Source of the DNA: Nocardia bovistercoris
Lineage (GTDB): Bacteria > Actinomycetota > Actinomycetes > Mycobacteriales > Mycobacteriaceae
Assembly: GCF_015674855.1 (NCBI RefSeq)
Contig: NZ_JADMLG010000002.1
Location: forward strand, 124,001-188,000
DNA: 64,000 nucleotides
Direction of reading: 5' to 3'
Shown here one piece after another: positions 1 to 12,009 of this stretch. The notes beneath the pieces are model-generated. The model saw only the letters and a program-made list of their open reading frames with translations, had not been told where the DNA came from and did no database searches. Position numbers and translations under genes: made by a program. The first letter of the stretch is position 1, and the number at the start of each line of letters is the position of its first letter.

Positions 1-2829
<2,829 letters not shown>

Positions 2830-4293
2830 TCAGCGCCCCGTCCGCCGTACCGGATACTCACAGTCGAGCTCCTCGGTCGCACCATCCGGTGCACGGGCGG
2901 CCGGGTCGAACTCGACGGCATCGTGGACTTGCTCCTCGGTGTCACGGCCGTATTCCGCAGCGCCACGCTCGCGTTCCCCGGCATCGAGTTCCGACTCCTC
3001 CGGCCGACGGGCGAACTCGTCCGCATCGCGCGGCGCGATCCGCGCGACCGGCGCCGTGCCGTCGGGATCGGGTGTCGTCTCGAACACCGCGACCTTCCGG
3101 CGCAACGGTTCCGGCACCATCGACCACCACAGCCCGGCGACCGCCAGCAATCCGCCGGTGACCAGCAGCGCGACACCGTAGGAACTGTGCTGCGCGAGGG
3201 CGCCGATCGCGACGGGTCCGATGACGGTGCCGAGGTCGGCCGACATCTGGAAGCCGGCGAGCACCGGACCGCCGCGCGCTTTCGGGCCGATGATGTCGGC
3301 CAGCGCGGCCTGCTGGGTGGGGGTGAGCATGCCCGATCCGATGCCCGCGACCACCGAGGTGCCGAGCAGCCAGGTCAGGTCCGGCGCGTAGCCGAGTCCG
3401 GCGGTGCCCGCCGCGCAGATCAGCGCGCCCGCCACCAGGAATGGTTTGCGTCCGAAGCGGTCCGAGAGCCCGCCCGCCCAGAACAGTACGGCGACATTGC
3501 CCGCCGCGAACGCGGTCAACGCGACCCCGGCCATACCGCTCGGTTGCTTCAGCACCTCGACCACGAGCAGCGGAACCAGCGCCATCCGCACGCCGAAGAC
3601 CGCCGCACCGTTGGCGAAGTTGGACCACAGCACCGCCCGGTATTCCGGACGGCCGAGTGCCTCGCCGAAACTCAACAGCCGCAGTTCGCCCGAGACTTCC
3701 GGCGCCGCCAGCTTCGATCCGCGCAAGCCGAGATGCACGACGAGGGTCGCGATGAGCACGACGACCGCGTAGATGACGAAGGGGGCGCGCAATCCGAGCC
3801 CGGCCAGCGCGCCGCCCACCAGCGGCCCGCTCACCGATCCGATCAGGAAACTCGTCGACCACAGACTCGACACCTTGCCGCGGTGTTCGGGCGGCGAGAT
3901 GCGGATCACCAGGGCCATCGAGGACACCGTGAACATGGTCGAGCCGATGCCGCCGACCGAGCGCAGCGCCAACAACTGCCAGTAACTCTGGGCGAGCGCG
4001 CTGGCGCCGGTGGAGGCCGCGACGATGAGCAGACCGCACAGGTAGACCCAGCGCTCCCCCATCCGCTGCACCAACCGCCCGCTGACCGGCGCGAACAACA
4101 GGCGCATGGCGGCGAACGCGCTCACGATCGCCGACGCGGCCGCGACGCCGACACCGAAACTGCGGGCGAACTGCGGCAGCACCGGAGCCACGAGACCGAA
4201 TCCGATGGCGATGACGAAGGCCGCGGCGATCAGCACCCAGATCTCGACGGGTAGCGCGCGGGCGCCACCCGAGGAGTCCGACCGTCTACTCAC
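2830..4293 (-). CDS. MFS transporter (12-TM type) with acidic tail
   Basis: Major facilitator superfamily exporter in the inner membrane, 487 residues with about 12 hydrophobic segments. Seen: a first segment near residues 17-37, the loop motif SGRLVQRMGERW after TM2, and the equivalent GGLSDRFGRKPF in the second half, which is the MFS signature between TM8 and TM9. The last roughly 85 residues are hydrophilic and rich in Asp and Glu, a long cytoplasmic tail unusual for the family. The start is GTG 4293, overlapping the stop of pgm by 8 bases, so it is translationally coupled to pgm. The substrate is unknown; the closest guess is a DHA1-type drug or sugar exporter. Confidence 0.85.
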   Translation of the reverse strand: MSRRSDSSGGARALPVEIWVLIAAAFVIAIGFGLVAPVLPQFARSFGVGVAAASAIVSAFAAMRLLFAPVSGRLVQRMGERWVYLCGLLIVAASTGASALAQSYWQLLALRSVGGIGSTMFTVSSMALVIRISPPEHRGKVSSLWSTSFLIGSVSGPLVGGALAGLGLRAPFVIYAVVVLIATLVVHLGLRGSKLAAPEVSGELRLLSFGEALGRPEYRAVLWSNFANGAAVFGVRMALVPLLVVEVLKQPSGMAGVALTAFAAGNVAVLFWAGGLSDRFGRKPFLVAGALICAAGTAGLGYAPDLTWLLGTSVVAGIGSGMLTPTQQAALADIIGPKARGGPVLAGFQMSADLGTVIGPVAIGALAQHSSYGVALLVTGGLLAVAGLWWSMVPEPLRRKVAVFETTPDPDGTAPVARIAPRDADEFARRPEESELDAGERERGAAEYGRDTEEQVHDAVEFDPAARAPDGATEELDCEYPVRRTGR

Positions 4294-5926
4294 CAGCCAG
4301 CGCCTGCCCCACCAGTTCCTGTGCGGCGGCTTGGACGCGAGCCAGATGGTCCTGGCCGTGGAAGGACTCGGCGTAGATCTTGTACTTGTCCTCGGTGCCC
4401 GACGGCCGCGCCGCGAACCACGCGTTCTCCGTGGTGACCTTGAGCCCGCCCAGCGGCGCGCCGTTGCCGCGCGCCCTGGTGAGCACCGAGGTGATGGGTT
4501 CGCCCGCGATCTCGGTGGTGGTGATCATGTCAGGGGTCAACTTCGACAGCAGTGCTTTCTGTTCCGCCGTGGCGGGCGCATCGATCCTGGCGTAGGCGGG
4601 CGCGCCGTAGCGGCGTTCGAGTTCGACGTAGCGCGCCGACGGACTCTGTCCCGTGACCGCCGCCACCTCGGCCGCGAGCAGCGCGAGCAGGATGCCGTCC
4701 TTGTCGGTGGTCCACACGGTGCCGTCGTGGCGAAGGAAGGACGCGCCCGCGCTCTCCTCACCGCCGAACGCGAGGCTGCCGCTGAACAATCCGGGCACGA
4801 AGTACTTGAAGCCCACCGGTACCTCGTGCACGTCGCGCCCGAGGACGCCGACCACCCGGTCGATCATGGACGAGGTGACGACGGTCTTGCCGATCTTGGT
4901 GAGCGCGTCCCAGCCCATCCGGTTCGCGACCAGGTATTCGATCGCGACGGCGAGGAAGTGGTTGGGATTCATCAGACCGCCGTCGGGGGTGACGATGCCG
5001 TGGCGGTCGGCGTCGGCGTCGTTGCCGGTGGAGATGTCGTAGTCGTCCTTGATCGCGACCAGCGCCGCCATCGCGTACCGCGATGAGGGATCCATGCGGA
5101 TCTTGCCGTCGCTGTCGAGGGTCATGAATCGCCAGGTGGGATCGACGAACGGGTTGACGACCTCGAGTTCGAGGTCGTAACGCTGGCCGATCTCCTCCCA
5201 GTAGTCGACGCTCGCGCCGCCCATCGGGTCGGCGCCGAGCCGGATGCCCGCGCCCCGGATCGCGTCCAGGTTCAGCACATTGGGCAGGTCGGTGACGTAG
5301 TGGTCGAGGTAGTCGTAGCGCTGCACGCCGTCGCGCAGGGCGTTGGCGAGTGTGGTGCGCTTCACTTCGGACAGGCCGTCGCGCAGCAGTTCGTTGGCGC
5401 GCGCGGCGATGGCGTCGGTGGCCTTGTTGTCGGCCGGACCGCCGTGCGGCGGGTTGTATTTGAAGCCGCCGTCGCGCGGCGGGTTGTGCGACGGGGTGAC
5501 CACGATGCCGTCGGCCTGGTTGCGGGTGCCGCCGCGATTGTGGCGCAGTACGGCGTGACTGAGCGCGGGGGTCGGCGTGTAGCGGTCGCGGGCGTCGACG
5601 ACCGTGGTGACGTTGTTGGCCGCGAGCACCTCGAGCGCGGTGGTCCACGCCGGTTCGGACAGCGCGTGGGTGTCGCGGGCCAGGTAGATCGGGCCCGTGA
5701 TGCCGCGCGTCGCGCGGTATTCCACGATCGACTGGGTGATCGCGAGGATGTGCGCCTCGTTGAACGCGGTGTCCAGGCTGGAGCCGCGATGTCCCGAGGT
5801 GCCGAACGAGACCAGTTGCGCGGGCTCGGCCGGGTCGGGGATGCGGCTGTAGTAGGCCGTCACCAAGTGGGCGATGTCTTCGAGATCGGTGGGCCGCGCG
5901 GGGCGCCCGGCTCGATCGTGGGCCAT
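4286..5926 (-). CDS. pgm: Phosphoglucomutase (alpha-D-glucose-specific)
   Basis: Interconverts glucose 1-phosphate and glucose 6-phosphate in the cytoplasm, feeding glycogen, trehalose and cell-wall sugar nucleotides. The 546 residues match the usual family length. Seen: the phosphoserine loop TPSHNPP with Ser146, the magnesium loop DADADRHG at about 303-310, the sugar-binding GGEESAG, and the phosphate-binding RPSGTEDKYKIY near the C-terminus. The start is ATG 5926, with GGGAGG about 8 bases before it; a longer frame extends upstream but has no family resemblance. The downstream MFS gene overlaps it by 8 bases. Confidence 0.97.
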   Translation of the reverse strand: MAHDRAGRPARPTDLEDIAHLVTAYYSRIPDPAEPAQLVSFGTSGHRGSSLDTAFNEAHILAITQSIVEYRATRGITGPIYLARDTHALSEPAWTTALEVLAANNVTTVVDARDRYTPTPALSHAVLRHNRGGTRNQADGIVVTPSHNPPRDGGFKYNPPHGGPADNKATDAIAARANELLRDGLSEVKRTTLANALRDGVQRYDYLDHYVTDLPNVLNLDAIRGAGIRLGADPMGGASVDYWEEIGQRYDLELEVVNPFVDPTWRFMTLDSDGKIRMDPSSRYAMAALVAIKDDYDISTGNDADADRHGIVTPDGGLMNPNHFLAVAIEYLVANRMGWDALTKIGKTVVTSSMIDRVVGVLGRDVHEVPVGFKYFVPGLFSGSLAFGGEESAGASFLRHDGTVWTTDKDGILLALLAAEVAAVTGQSPSARYVELERRYGAPAYARIDAPATAEQKALLSKLTPDMITTTEIAGEPITSVLTRARGNGAPLGGLKVTTENAWFAARPSGTEDKYKIYAESFHGQDHLARVQAAAQELVGQALAGE

Positions 5927-6843
5927 GCTCGGGCCTCCCTTCCGTGTCGGTTGCGCCCGGCTCGTCATCAAGATCATGTCCGCACCGCTGCCGGACCTGC
6001 CGCCACCCCGATCGCGATGACGCCCGCCGTGCGGTGGGCGTCGACGACCGGCCGGACCGTCTCGTAACCGGGTGTGCCGCACGTTCTCAGCGCATCGCGG
6101 AAACCGGTTTCGAGGGTGGCGGATACCGAACCGACAATATTAACGGTCGAACCCGCTGGCGGAAGAAGTGATGTGGAACGCACGCCTGCGAACCGATCGG
6201 TCGGGTACTGTCGCGCCGACGGTGTTCCTCGGCCCGACGCTCGACCCCGGCACACGGGCTCCGCGCGCACAGCCTGATGCGCGCACGGGGGGACAACACC
6301 GGTACTCGCGCCCCGCATGCCAGACCCCTTCCGTAGGCGTTCCAGGTTATCCACAGCGTCACCCCCCGCCTCGCGCCGTGTCGAACGCCCGCGACCGCCG
6401 CGGCGACCGTCGTCCGGGGCCGGCGGGCGCCTCGATCGCCGAACCGGATTCGAGCAGTCTACGAATCCCGAGGCGCCGGGTCGAAAAAACGAGGAGCGAG
6501 ACGGACGCTTCGCCATCGGAGGCTAGAGGCAGCAGTCTCCGGGCTACCCGCATTCCGGTGGGCGCAACCGCAGGGTTTCCGAGCACGGGCGCGATCCGGC
6601 GAGCGCGGCGCGCGATCATCCTCGCCGACCGCGTCGTTCTGGGCTCCTGGCGCGTCACTCGAACGTGTCGCCACCGGGTTCCGCAGCCGTCGCGTGCCGT
6701 GATCGGCGGTGTTCGAAGGGGCGCCGCGACCGGGGCACAAGCACGTTCACGCACGGTGTCGACCTCCTGCTACCCCGACTGTCACCGCTGCGACTCTATC
6801 GGTCGCCGCGACGGCCGATCCCGTCCGGGACCGGCCGTCATTC
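5927..6843. other. Gene-free stretch, about 920 bases
   Basis: Several open frames cross this segment, but all have the arginine-rich composition of chance frames in GC-rich DNA and none resembles a known protein. A single TTATCCACA at 6347-6355 matches a DnaA box but stands alone. The right end runs into the lipase promoter. Confidence 0.6.
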
Positions 6844-6861
6844 ACGAACAAGATTGTTCGT
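6844..6861. promoter_or_regulatory. 18-base dyad operator overlapping the lipase -35 box
   Basis: Perfect inverted repeat: ACGAACAA, two bases, TTGTTCGT. Its last base is the first base of the TTGACA -35 hexamer, so a bound repressor dimer would block RNA polymerase. The regulator is not adjacent. Confidence 0.55.
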
Positions 6862-6889
6862 TGACATGCGCGCCCGATCCACGTACATA
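6861..6889 (+). promoter_or_regulatory. Strong sigma-A-type promoter of the lipase gene
   Basis: TTGACA at 6861-6866, a 17-base spacer, and TACATA at 6884-6889, which is close to consensus and unusually good for this genome. Transcription should begin near 6896, giving a 5' leader of about 60 bases. This argues against the longer reading frame starting at 6889. Confidence 0.65.
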
Positions 6890-6954
6890 TGCCACGAAGG
6901 TATCGCCGAATGTGTCATTCCACCCCCTCACACCACTCAGGCCGGGAGCGATCT

Positions 6955-8238
6955 ATGGCGGCAGAACAGACCGTTTCGACCGGGCGCGCGCAGCGGAAGC
7001 TGCCGCCGAAGACCGGGATTCAGCAAATCTTTCGCATAAGTTCTGTCGATTCGCTGCGCGCGCTACGCAGACTCGCCGCGGCGGCCATCTCGGCGGCGGC
7101 GCTGTGCCTCACCAACGCCGCGCCCGCCACCGCCGCCCCGATCTATCCGATCCCCGAGAGCGACGCCTTCTACTGGGCCCCACCGGATCTGGCGAATTTC
7201 CGCTCCGGCGACGTGCTGCGAAGCAGAGCGATGCCGACAGCCGTCTACCCCGGCGCCACCGCGTGGCAGCTGCTCTACCGGACCACCGACTCGCAGAACG
7301 CGCCGATCGCGGCGGTCACCACCGTGTTCGTGCCATCGGGCGGCGGCGACAACCGGCCGCTGGTGTCGTATCAGCCGTTCGTGAACTCGCTCGGCACCCG
7401 GTGCGCGCCCTCGCACACCCTGTTCAACGGCGGACTGCAGGAGGGTCCGGCGCTGAACGTATTGCTCGCGCGCGGTTGGGCATTGGCCGTGCCCGACCAC
7501 CTCGGCCCGACGAGCGCCTACGGCGCGGCCCGGCTCGGCGGCCGCATCACCCTCGACGGCATCCGCGCGGCGAAGCGCTTCGAACCCGCCGGGCTCGCGG
7601 GCAGTCCGGTCGGGCTCGCCGGCTATTCCGGCGGCGGCATGGCCACCGGATTCGCCGCCGCGCTCGCCCCCGAGTACGCACCCGAACTGCCCATCGTCGG
7701 CGCCGCGCAGGGCGGTGTGCCGGTCAATATCGGCAAACTCGCCCTCGAGGTCGGCGGCACTCCGAATCCGTTGTTCGGCTTGGGTTTCGCGGCGGCGATG
7801 GGTCTGGAACGCGAATATCCGAACGAGTTGGTGATGGATCGCATTCTCAACACGGGCGGTTCGGAGCTGCGCGCGCGGATCGCCAACGCCTGCACCGACG
7901 AGATCATCGCGGCGGGCGCGAATCGCAGCTTCGGCGATGTGTTCACCACCGGCATGGACGCCGACGAGACCACCGTGCGGATCCTGCACGAGAACAGTCT
8001 CGAGACCTTTCCCGGCGTGCCGAGGGCGCCGATCTACCAGTGGCACGGCGCCGCCGATCAGGTGAGCCCCGTTCTGGTGCGCGAGGTTTCCGGACGCTAC
8101 TGCGCCGCGGGCACTCCGGTGCTGCTCGACATGATTCCCGGCGCCGATCACGCAAGCGCGATGCTGCAAGGCATTCCGCGCGCGTTCGACTATCTGGCCG
8201 ATCGGTTCGCGGGCGTGCCCGCACCGACCAACTGCTGA
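6955..8238 (+). CDS. Secreted lipase (LIP family, PF03583)
   Basis: Extracellular triacylglycerol lipase/esterase with the alpha/beta-hydrolase fold, 427 residues. Seen: a long positively charged N-region, then a hydrophobic stretch ending in an ATA-AP type signal-peptidase site near residue 60. The nucleophile elbow GYSGGG, the acid in HGAADQVSP and the histidine in PGADHAS complete the Ser-Asp-His triad. The start ATG 6955 is chosen because GGGAG precedes it by 6 bases and the mapped promoter lies downstream of the longer alternative start. A strong bidirectional terminator follows. The N-region of roughly 40 residues before the hydrophobic core is longer than a typical Sec signal. Confidence 0.88.
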   Translation: MAAEQTVSTGRAQRKLPPKTGIQQIFRISSVDSLRALRRLAAAAISAAALCLTNAAPATAAPIYPIPESDAFYWAPPDLANFRSGDVLRSRAMPTAVYPGATAWQLLYRTTDSQNAPIAAVTTVFVPSGGGDNRPLVSYQPFVNSLGTRCAPSHTLFNGGLQEGPALNVLLARGWALAVPDHLGPTSAYGAARLGGRITLDGIRAAKRFEPAGLAGSPVGLAGYSGGGMATGFAAALAPEYAPELPIVGAAQGGVPVNIGKLALEVGGTPNPLFGLGFAAAMGLEREYPNELVMDRILNTGGSELRARIANACTDEIIAAGANRSFGDVFTTGMDADETTVRILHENSLETFPGVPRAPIYQWHGAADQVSPVLVREVSGRYCAAGTPVLLDMIPGADHASAMLQGIPRAFDYLADRFAGVPAPTNC

Positions 8239-8282
8239 AGTCGACGGACCGCCCGCCCACACGGACCGCCACCGACACACCG

Positions 8283-8316
8283 CACGGTGCCCGTGTCGAC
8301 AGACACGGGCACCGTG
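8283..8316. terminator. Bidirectional hairpin terminator
   Basis: Perfect 15-base stem (arm CACGGTGCCCGTGTC) with a four-base loop, sitting between the converging lipase and MFS genes. It can serve both strands; there is no long T-run, as is usual in actinobacteria. Confidence 0.75.
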
Positions 8317-8353
8317 GGTGAAACAGTCTCTTCTCAGGCGACGCGACGGGATC

Positions 8354-9853
8354 TCAGTGCGCGAGCACCGGTTCGCCTTCGGCGGGAACCGGCGCCTTGT
8401 TCGGCATCAGCACCGCCGAGACGATCGCACCCGCGACGAAAATCGCGGTGGCCCACCAGAAGCTGGTGGTGTAGCTCTCGATCTGCGCCTGCGCCACGGC
8501 GAGCGGATTCGGCTGCGCGCCCGCGAGATAGTCCGAGGCCGCCGACGCCGCGATCGTGCTGAGCAGCGCGGTGCCGATCGAACCGCCGACCTGTTGGCTG
8601 GTGTTGATCATCGCCGAGGCAACGCCCGCGTCCTCGTGGCGCACCGCCGAGGTCGCGCCCTGGAAGGCGGTCGCCATCGCGCCGCCGAGTCCGAGGCCGA
8701 GCAGGATCAGCGCGGGCAGCACGTGGGTGGCGTATCCGGTGTCGAGGCCGATCCTGGTCAGCCACGCCATGCCCGCCGCGGCGATCAGGAAACCCGCCGT
8801 CAAGATGACCTTCGGTCCGACGCGGGGCAGCAGCAGCGACGGCGTCGTCGTGGACGACACGATCATGCCCGCGACCAAGGGCAGGAAGGCGAGGCCGGTG
8901 ACGATCGGCGAGTACCCCATGCTCAATTGCATGTAGTAGGTGAGGAACAGGAAGATCGCGAACATCCCGATGCCCATCACGAAGACGGTCAGGTAGGAGC
9001 CGCCTCGGGTGCGGTCGAGCACGATGCGCAGCGGCAGCAGCGGATGCGCGACCCTGGTCTCGATCACGACGAACACCGCGAGCAGCGCCGCGCCGCCGAT
9101 CAGGAACAGCAGGGTGACCGGATTGCTCCAACCGGCGCTCTCCGCGTGCGAGAACCCGTACACGATGCCGAACAGCGCGGCCGTGACCACGACGGTGCCG
9201 GGAATGTCCAGTTTCGGCCGTTGGGTGACCGTATGCCTCGCGAGCAGCAGCACCGCGCCGACGAGGGCGATCGCGGCGAAGATCAGGTTGACGAACATCA
9301 CCCAGCGCCATGACGCCCATTCGGTGAGCATGCCGCCGATCAGCAGTCCGAGCGCGCCGCCGGTGCCCGCGACCGCGCCGAAGATGCCGAACGCCTTGGC
9401 GCGTTCGGAGGGTTCGGTGAAGGTAACGGTGAGCAGTGACAGCGCCGCCGGTGCGAGCAGCGCGCCGAAGACGCCCTGGCCGACGCGCGCGGCGACCAGC
9501 ATCTCGAAGCTGGTGGCCGCGCCGCCGACCGCGGAGGCGACGGCGAAGCCGACGAGGCCGGTGATGAAGGTGTTGCGCCTGCCGAACAGGTCGCTGAGCC
9601 GCCCGCCGAGCAGCAGCAGGCTGCCGAAGGCGAGGGCGTAGCCGGTGACGACCCATTGCCGGTCGGCGTCGCCGAAGCCGAGGTCGAGTTGGGCGGCGGG
9701 CAGTGCGATGTTCACGACGGTGGCGTCGAGTACGACCATCAGCTGTGCGACGCCGAGTACGGCGAGCACCCACCAGCGCATGGCGTGTGAGCCGCGCCTG
9801 CCGGAGTCCGGCTTCTCGGGGGCCCGCGCCCCACGATCGATCGTGGTAGTCAT
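8354..9853 (-). CDS. MFS drug efflux transporter (DHA2 / EmrB-QacA type, 14 TM)
   Basis: Proton-driven multidrug exporter of the inner membrane, 499 residues. Seen: the DHA2 opening LMVVLDATVVNIALPA in TM1, the TM2-3 loop GGRLSDLFGRR, and the TM5 antiporter motif C region with GPLIGG-like GLLIGGMLTEW. About 14 hydrophobic segments follow. The start is ATG 9853, with AGGGGA 3-4 bases before it; an in-frame ATG four codons earlier is embedded in that ribosome site. It is divergent from a tetR gene and shares a promoter region with two identical dyads, so it is very probably repressed by that TetR and induced by its ligand, perhaps a transported drug. Confidence 0.92.
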   Translation of the reverse strand: MTTTIDRGARAPEKPDSGRRGSHAMRWWVLAVLGVAQLMVVLDATVVNIALPAAQLDLGFGDADRQWVVTGYALAFGSLLLLGGRLSDLFGRRNTFITGLVGFAVASAVGGAATSFEMLVAARVGQGVFGALLAPAALSLLTVTFTEPSERAKAFGIFGAVAGTGGALGLLIGGMLTEWASWRWVMFVNLIFAAIALVGAVLLLARHTVTQRPKLDIPGTVVVTAALFGIVYGFSHAESAGWSNPVTLLFLIGGAALLAVFVVIETRVAHPLLPLRIVLDRTRGGSYLTVFVMGIGMFAIFLFLTYYMQLSMGYSPIVTGLAFLPLVAGMIVSSTTTPSLLLPRVGPKVILTAGFLIAAAGMAWLTRIGLDTGYATHVLPALILLGLGLGGAMATAFQGATSAVRHEDAGVASAMINTSQQVGGSIGTALLSTIAASAASDYLAGAQPNPLAVAQAQIESYTTSFWWATAIFVAGAIVSAVLMPNKAPVPAEGEPVLAH

Positions 9854-9881
9854 ATGTCCCCTCATGGCGAATCAGATTATC

Positions 9882-9898
9882 CGGAGGAATCCCCTCCG
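9882..9898. promoter_or_regulatory. TetR operator O1
   Basis: CGGAGG, five bases, CCTCCG. It falls between the -10 (TAATCT, 9879-9874 on the minus strand) and the -35 region of the MFS pump gene, so occupancy should block the pump promoter. Confidence 0.7.
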
Positions 9899-9925
9899 CT
9901 TCTATGTGGAACGATAACAGAAGAA

Positions 9926-9942
9926 CGGAGGGATCACCTCCG
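9926..9942. promoter_or_regulatory. TetR operator O2
   Basis: CGGAGG, five bases, CCTCCG, followed by CTT as in O1. The centre lies 44 bases from that of O1, about four helical turns, so both sites face the same side of DNA. It covers the -35 region of the tetR gene and so would autoregulate it. Confidence 0.7.
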
Positions 9943-9972
9943 CTTAATCCCGGCAATTGGTAACATGTTGGT

Positions 9973-10650
9973 GTGAATCACGCCACGGCCTCCGCCCCGC
10001 CTCGACGTCTACGCGCGGACGCCGCTCGCAATCAACAGCGGATCGTCGCCGCCGCACGCGAACTCTTCGCCGATCACGGCCTCGAGATCACCCTCGACGA
10101 CGTCGCAGAACGCGCGGGGGTCGGCGTCGGCACGGTCTATCGTCGCTTCGCGAACAAGAAGGAATTGATCGCCGAGGTCTTCGAGCAGAACGTCACGGAA
10201 TTCGCGACCGCCGCCGAGGACGCGGCCCGCCATCCGGACCCGTGGCTCGGACTGGTGCAGTTCTTCGAGTACGCATGCACGCACTTGGCGACCAATCGCG
10301 GCTTCAGCGAGGTGATGCTCGAGCTCGAGGACGATATGGACCGCTTCACCAAGGTGCGCGACCGGATGAAGCCGACCATCGCCGCGGTCATCGATCGCGC
10401 GGCCGAGGCGGGCGCGCTCGCCCCCGGCGTCGAGGCGAGCGACTTCTTCGCGCTGATCCACATGGTGGACGCGCTGGCCGAGTTCTCCAAGCCGGTGAAT
10501 CCGACGACCTGGCAACGGTATATGGCGATCGCGCTCAACGGCGTCCGCTCGGATTCGGTGCCGCGGCGCGAACTCAGCGTGCCGCCGCTCACCGACGACG
10601 AGGTGGAATTGGCGAAGTCGCACACCTCCTGCGCGGGCCGACGGCGCTGA
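9973..10650 (+). CDS. TetR family transcriptional repressor
   Basis: Dimeric DNA-binding repressor of 225 residues. Seen: the N-terminal helix-turn-helix, with DDVAERAGVGVGTVYRRFANK at about residues 43-63, which fits the TetR family closely, followed by an all-helical ligand domain. It is divergent from the MFS pump, and two matching operators lie between the genes. The start GTG 9973 has no ribosome site; the hexamer TAACAT ends 6 bases before it, so the mRNA is probably leaderless. The last roughly 25 residues are poorly conserved in type. Confidence 0.92.
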   Translation: MNHATASAPPRRLRADAARNQQRIVAAARELFADHGLEITLDDVAERAGVGVGTVYRRFANKKELIAEVFEQNVTEFATAAEDAARHPDPWLGLVQFFEYACTHLATNRGFSEVMLELEDDMDRFTKVRDRMKPTIAAVIDRAAEAGALAPGVEASDFFALIHMVDALAEFSKPVNPTTWQRYMAIALNGVRSDSVPRRELSVPPLTDDEVELAKSHTSCAGRRR

Positions 10651-10710
10651 CCGGGACCGATCCAGCGAATAACTAGCGCTCGCCACAGCCGATCCCCTAC
10701 AGTTGGACGA

Positions 10711-12009
10711 ATGACCAACTCGTGGGTGAACTGGGCGGGCGATCAACGGTGCACGCCCGCCGCCGTCGCCGCCCCACGCGACCCCGACGAGGTGAGCGCG
10801 ATCCTCACCGGGGCCGCCGCGCGCGGACAGCGCGTCCGGGTCGCGGGCGCCGGACACTCGTTCACCGACACCGTCCTCACCGACGGCGTGCTGATGAACC
10901 TGTCGAAGATGAACCGCATCCTCGCGGTCGACGGCGCGAACGGGCTGGTCCGCGTGCAGGGCGGTATCACGCTTCATACCGCGAGCACCGCGCTGCACGC
11001 CGCCGGACTCGCCTTCCCCAACCTCGGCGACATCGACGTGCAGACCGTCGCGGGCGCGACCGCCACCGGCACCCACGGCACCGGCGCGACCCTGCAGAAC
11101 CTCTCGGCGGCAGTCGAATCCGTCGAACTCGCACGCGCCGACGGCACCCGCGTCGAATTGAACGCCGACTCCGACCCCGAAGGTTGGCGCGCCGCACGCG
11201 TCGGCATCGGCGCGCTCGGCGTCGTCACCGCCATGACCCTGCGGATGGTCCCGTCCTTCGTCCTCGAAGGCATCGAACGACCGGTCCCGGTCGAGGACGT
11301 CCTCGCCGACCTGGACCGATACGTCGACGGCAACGACCATTTCGAGTTCTACATGTTCGCGCACAGCCACCTCGCCCTCACCAAGCGCAACAACCGGGTC
11401 GATGTGCTCGAGCAACCGCGCGGCAAGGCCGTCGACTGGTTCGCCGACATCCTCATGTCCAACTACGCTTTCGACGCCATGTGCCATCTCGGCCGGTGGC
11501 AGCCGAGCCTGATCCCCTGGATCCACCGGGGCGCGGCATACGCGGGCAGCTACCGCCGCCAGGTCGATCGCTCGTACCGAGTCTTCGCCTCCCCCAGGCT
11601 CGTTCGCTTCACCGAGATGGAATACGCGGTGCCGCGCGCGGCCTGCGTCGACGCGATCCGCGAAATCAAGGAACTCGCCAAGGGATTCGACACCCCCATG
11701 CCGATCGAGGTGCGCTGGGTGGCCCCCGACGACGCGTACCTCTCGCCCGCACACGGACGCGACACCTGCTACATCGCGGTGCACCAACATCGCGGCGCGG
11801 AATGGGAACCGTATTTCCGTGCCTGCGAACAGGTTTTCGACGCCTACGAGGGCAGACCGCACTGGGGTAAACGGCACTTCCAGACCGCGGACACCCTGCG
11901 CGAACGCTATCCGGAGTGGGAGCGTTTCGCGGCGGTGCGCCGCCGCCTCGACCCCGGCGGACTGTTCGCCAACGCCTATCTGGAACGCGTGCTCGGGCCG
12001 GTCGGCTAG
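10711..12009 (+). CDS. FAD-linked L-gulono/D-arabinono-1,4-lactone oxidoreductase
   Basis: Flavoenzyme of the vanillyl-alcohol-oxidase fold acting on aldonolactones, 432 residues, close in length to the M. tuberculosis L-gulonolactone dehydrogenase (Rv1771). Seen: the FAD-binding GAGHSFTDT near residue 46, with the His that can carry FAD covalently in relatives; GGITLHTAS; GATATGTHGTG; and the C-terminal HWGKRHFQTAD of the lactone-oxidase domain. The start ATG 10711 is preceded by TACAGT and 7 bases, a leaderless arrangement. Its stop overlaps the stop of the convergent sirtuin gene within one CTAG. The exact substrate is not decided by sequence. Confidence 0.88.
   Translation: MTNSWVNWAGDQRCTPAAVAAPRDPDEVSAILTGAAARGQRVRVAGAGHSFTDTVLTDGVLMNLSKMNRILAVDGANGLVRVQGGITLHTASTALHAAGLAFPNLGDIDVQTVAGATATGTHGTGATLQNLSAAVESVELARADGTRVELNADSDPEGWRAARVGIGALGVVTAMTLRMVPSFVLEGIERPVPVEDVLADLDRYVDGNDHFEFYMFAHSHLALTKRNNRVDVLEQPRGKAVDWFADILMSNYAFDAMCHLGRWQPSLIPWIHRGAAYAGSYRRQVDRSYRVFASPRLVRFTEMEYAVPRAACVDAIREIKELAKGFDTPMPIEVRWVAPDDAYLSPAHGRDTCYIAVHQHRGAEWEPYFRACEQVFDAYEGRPHWGKRHFQTADTLRERYPEWERFAAVRRRLDPGGLFANAYLERVLGPVG

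Noticed and set aside
6347..6355. TTATCCACA, a perfect DnaA box
   Set aside because: Single copy with no second box within several hundred bases, no AT-rich unwinding region and no dnaA/dnaN nearby; one 9-base match is expected by chance.
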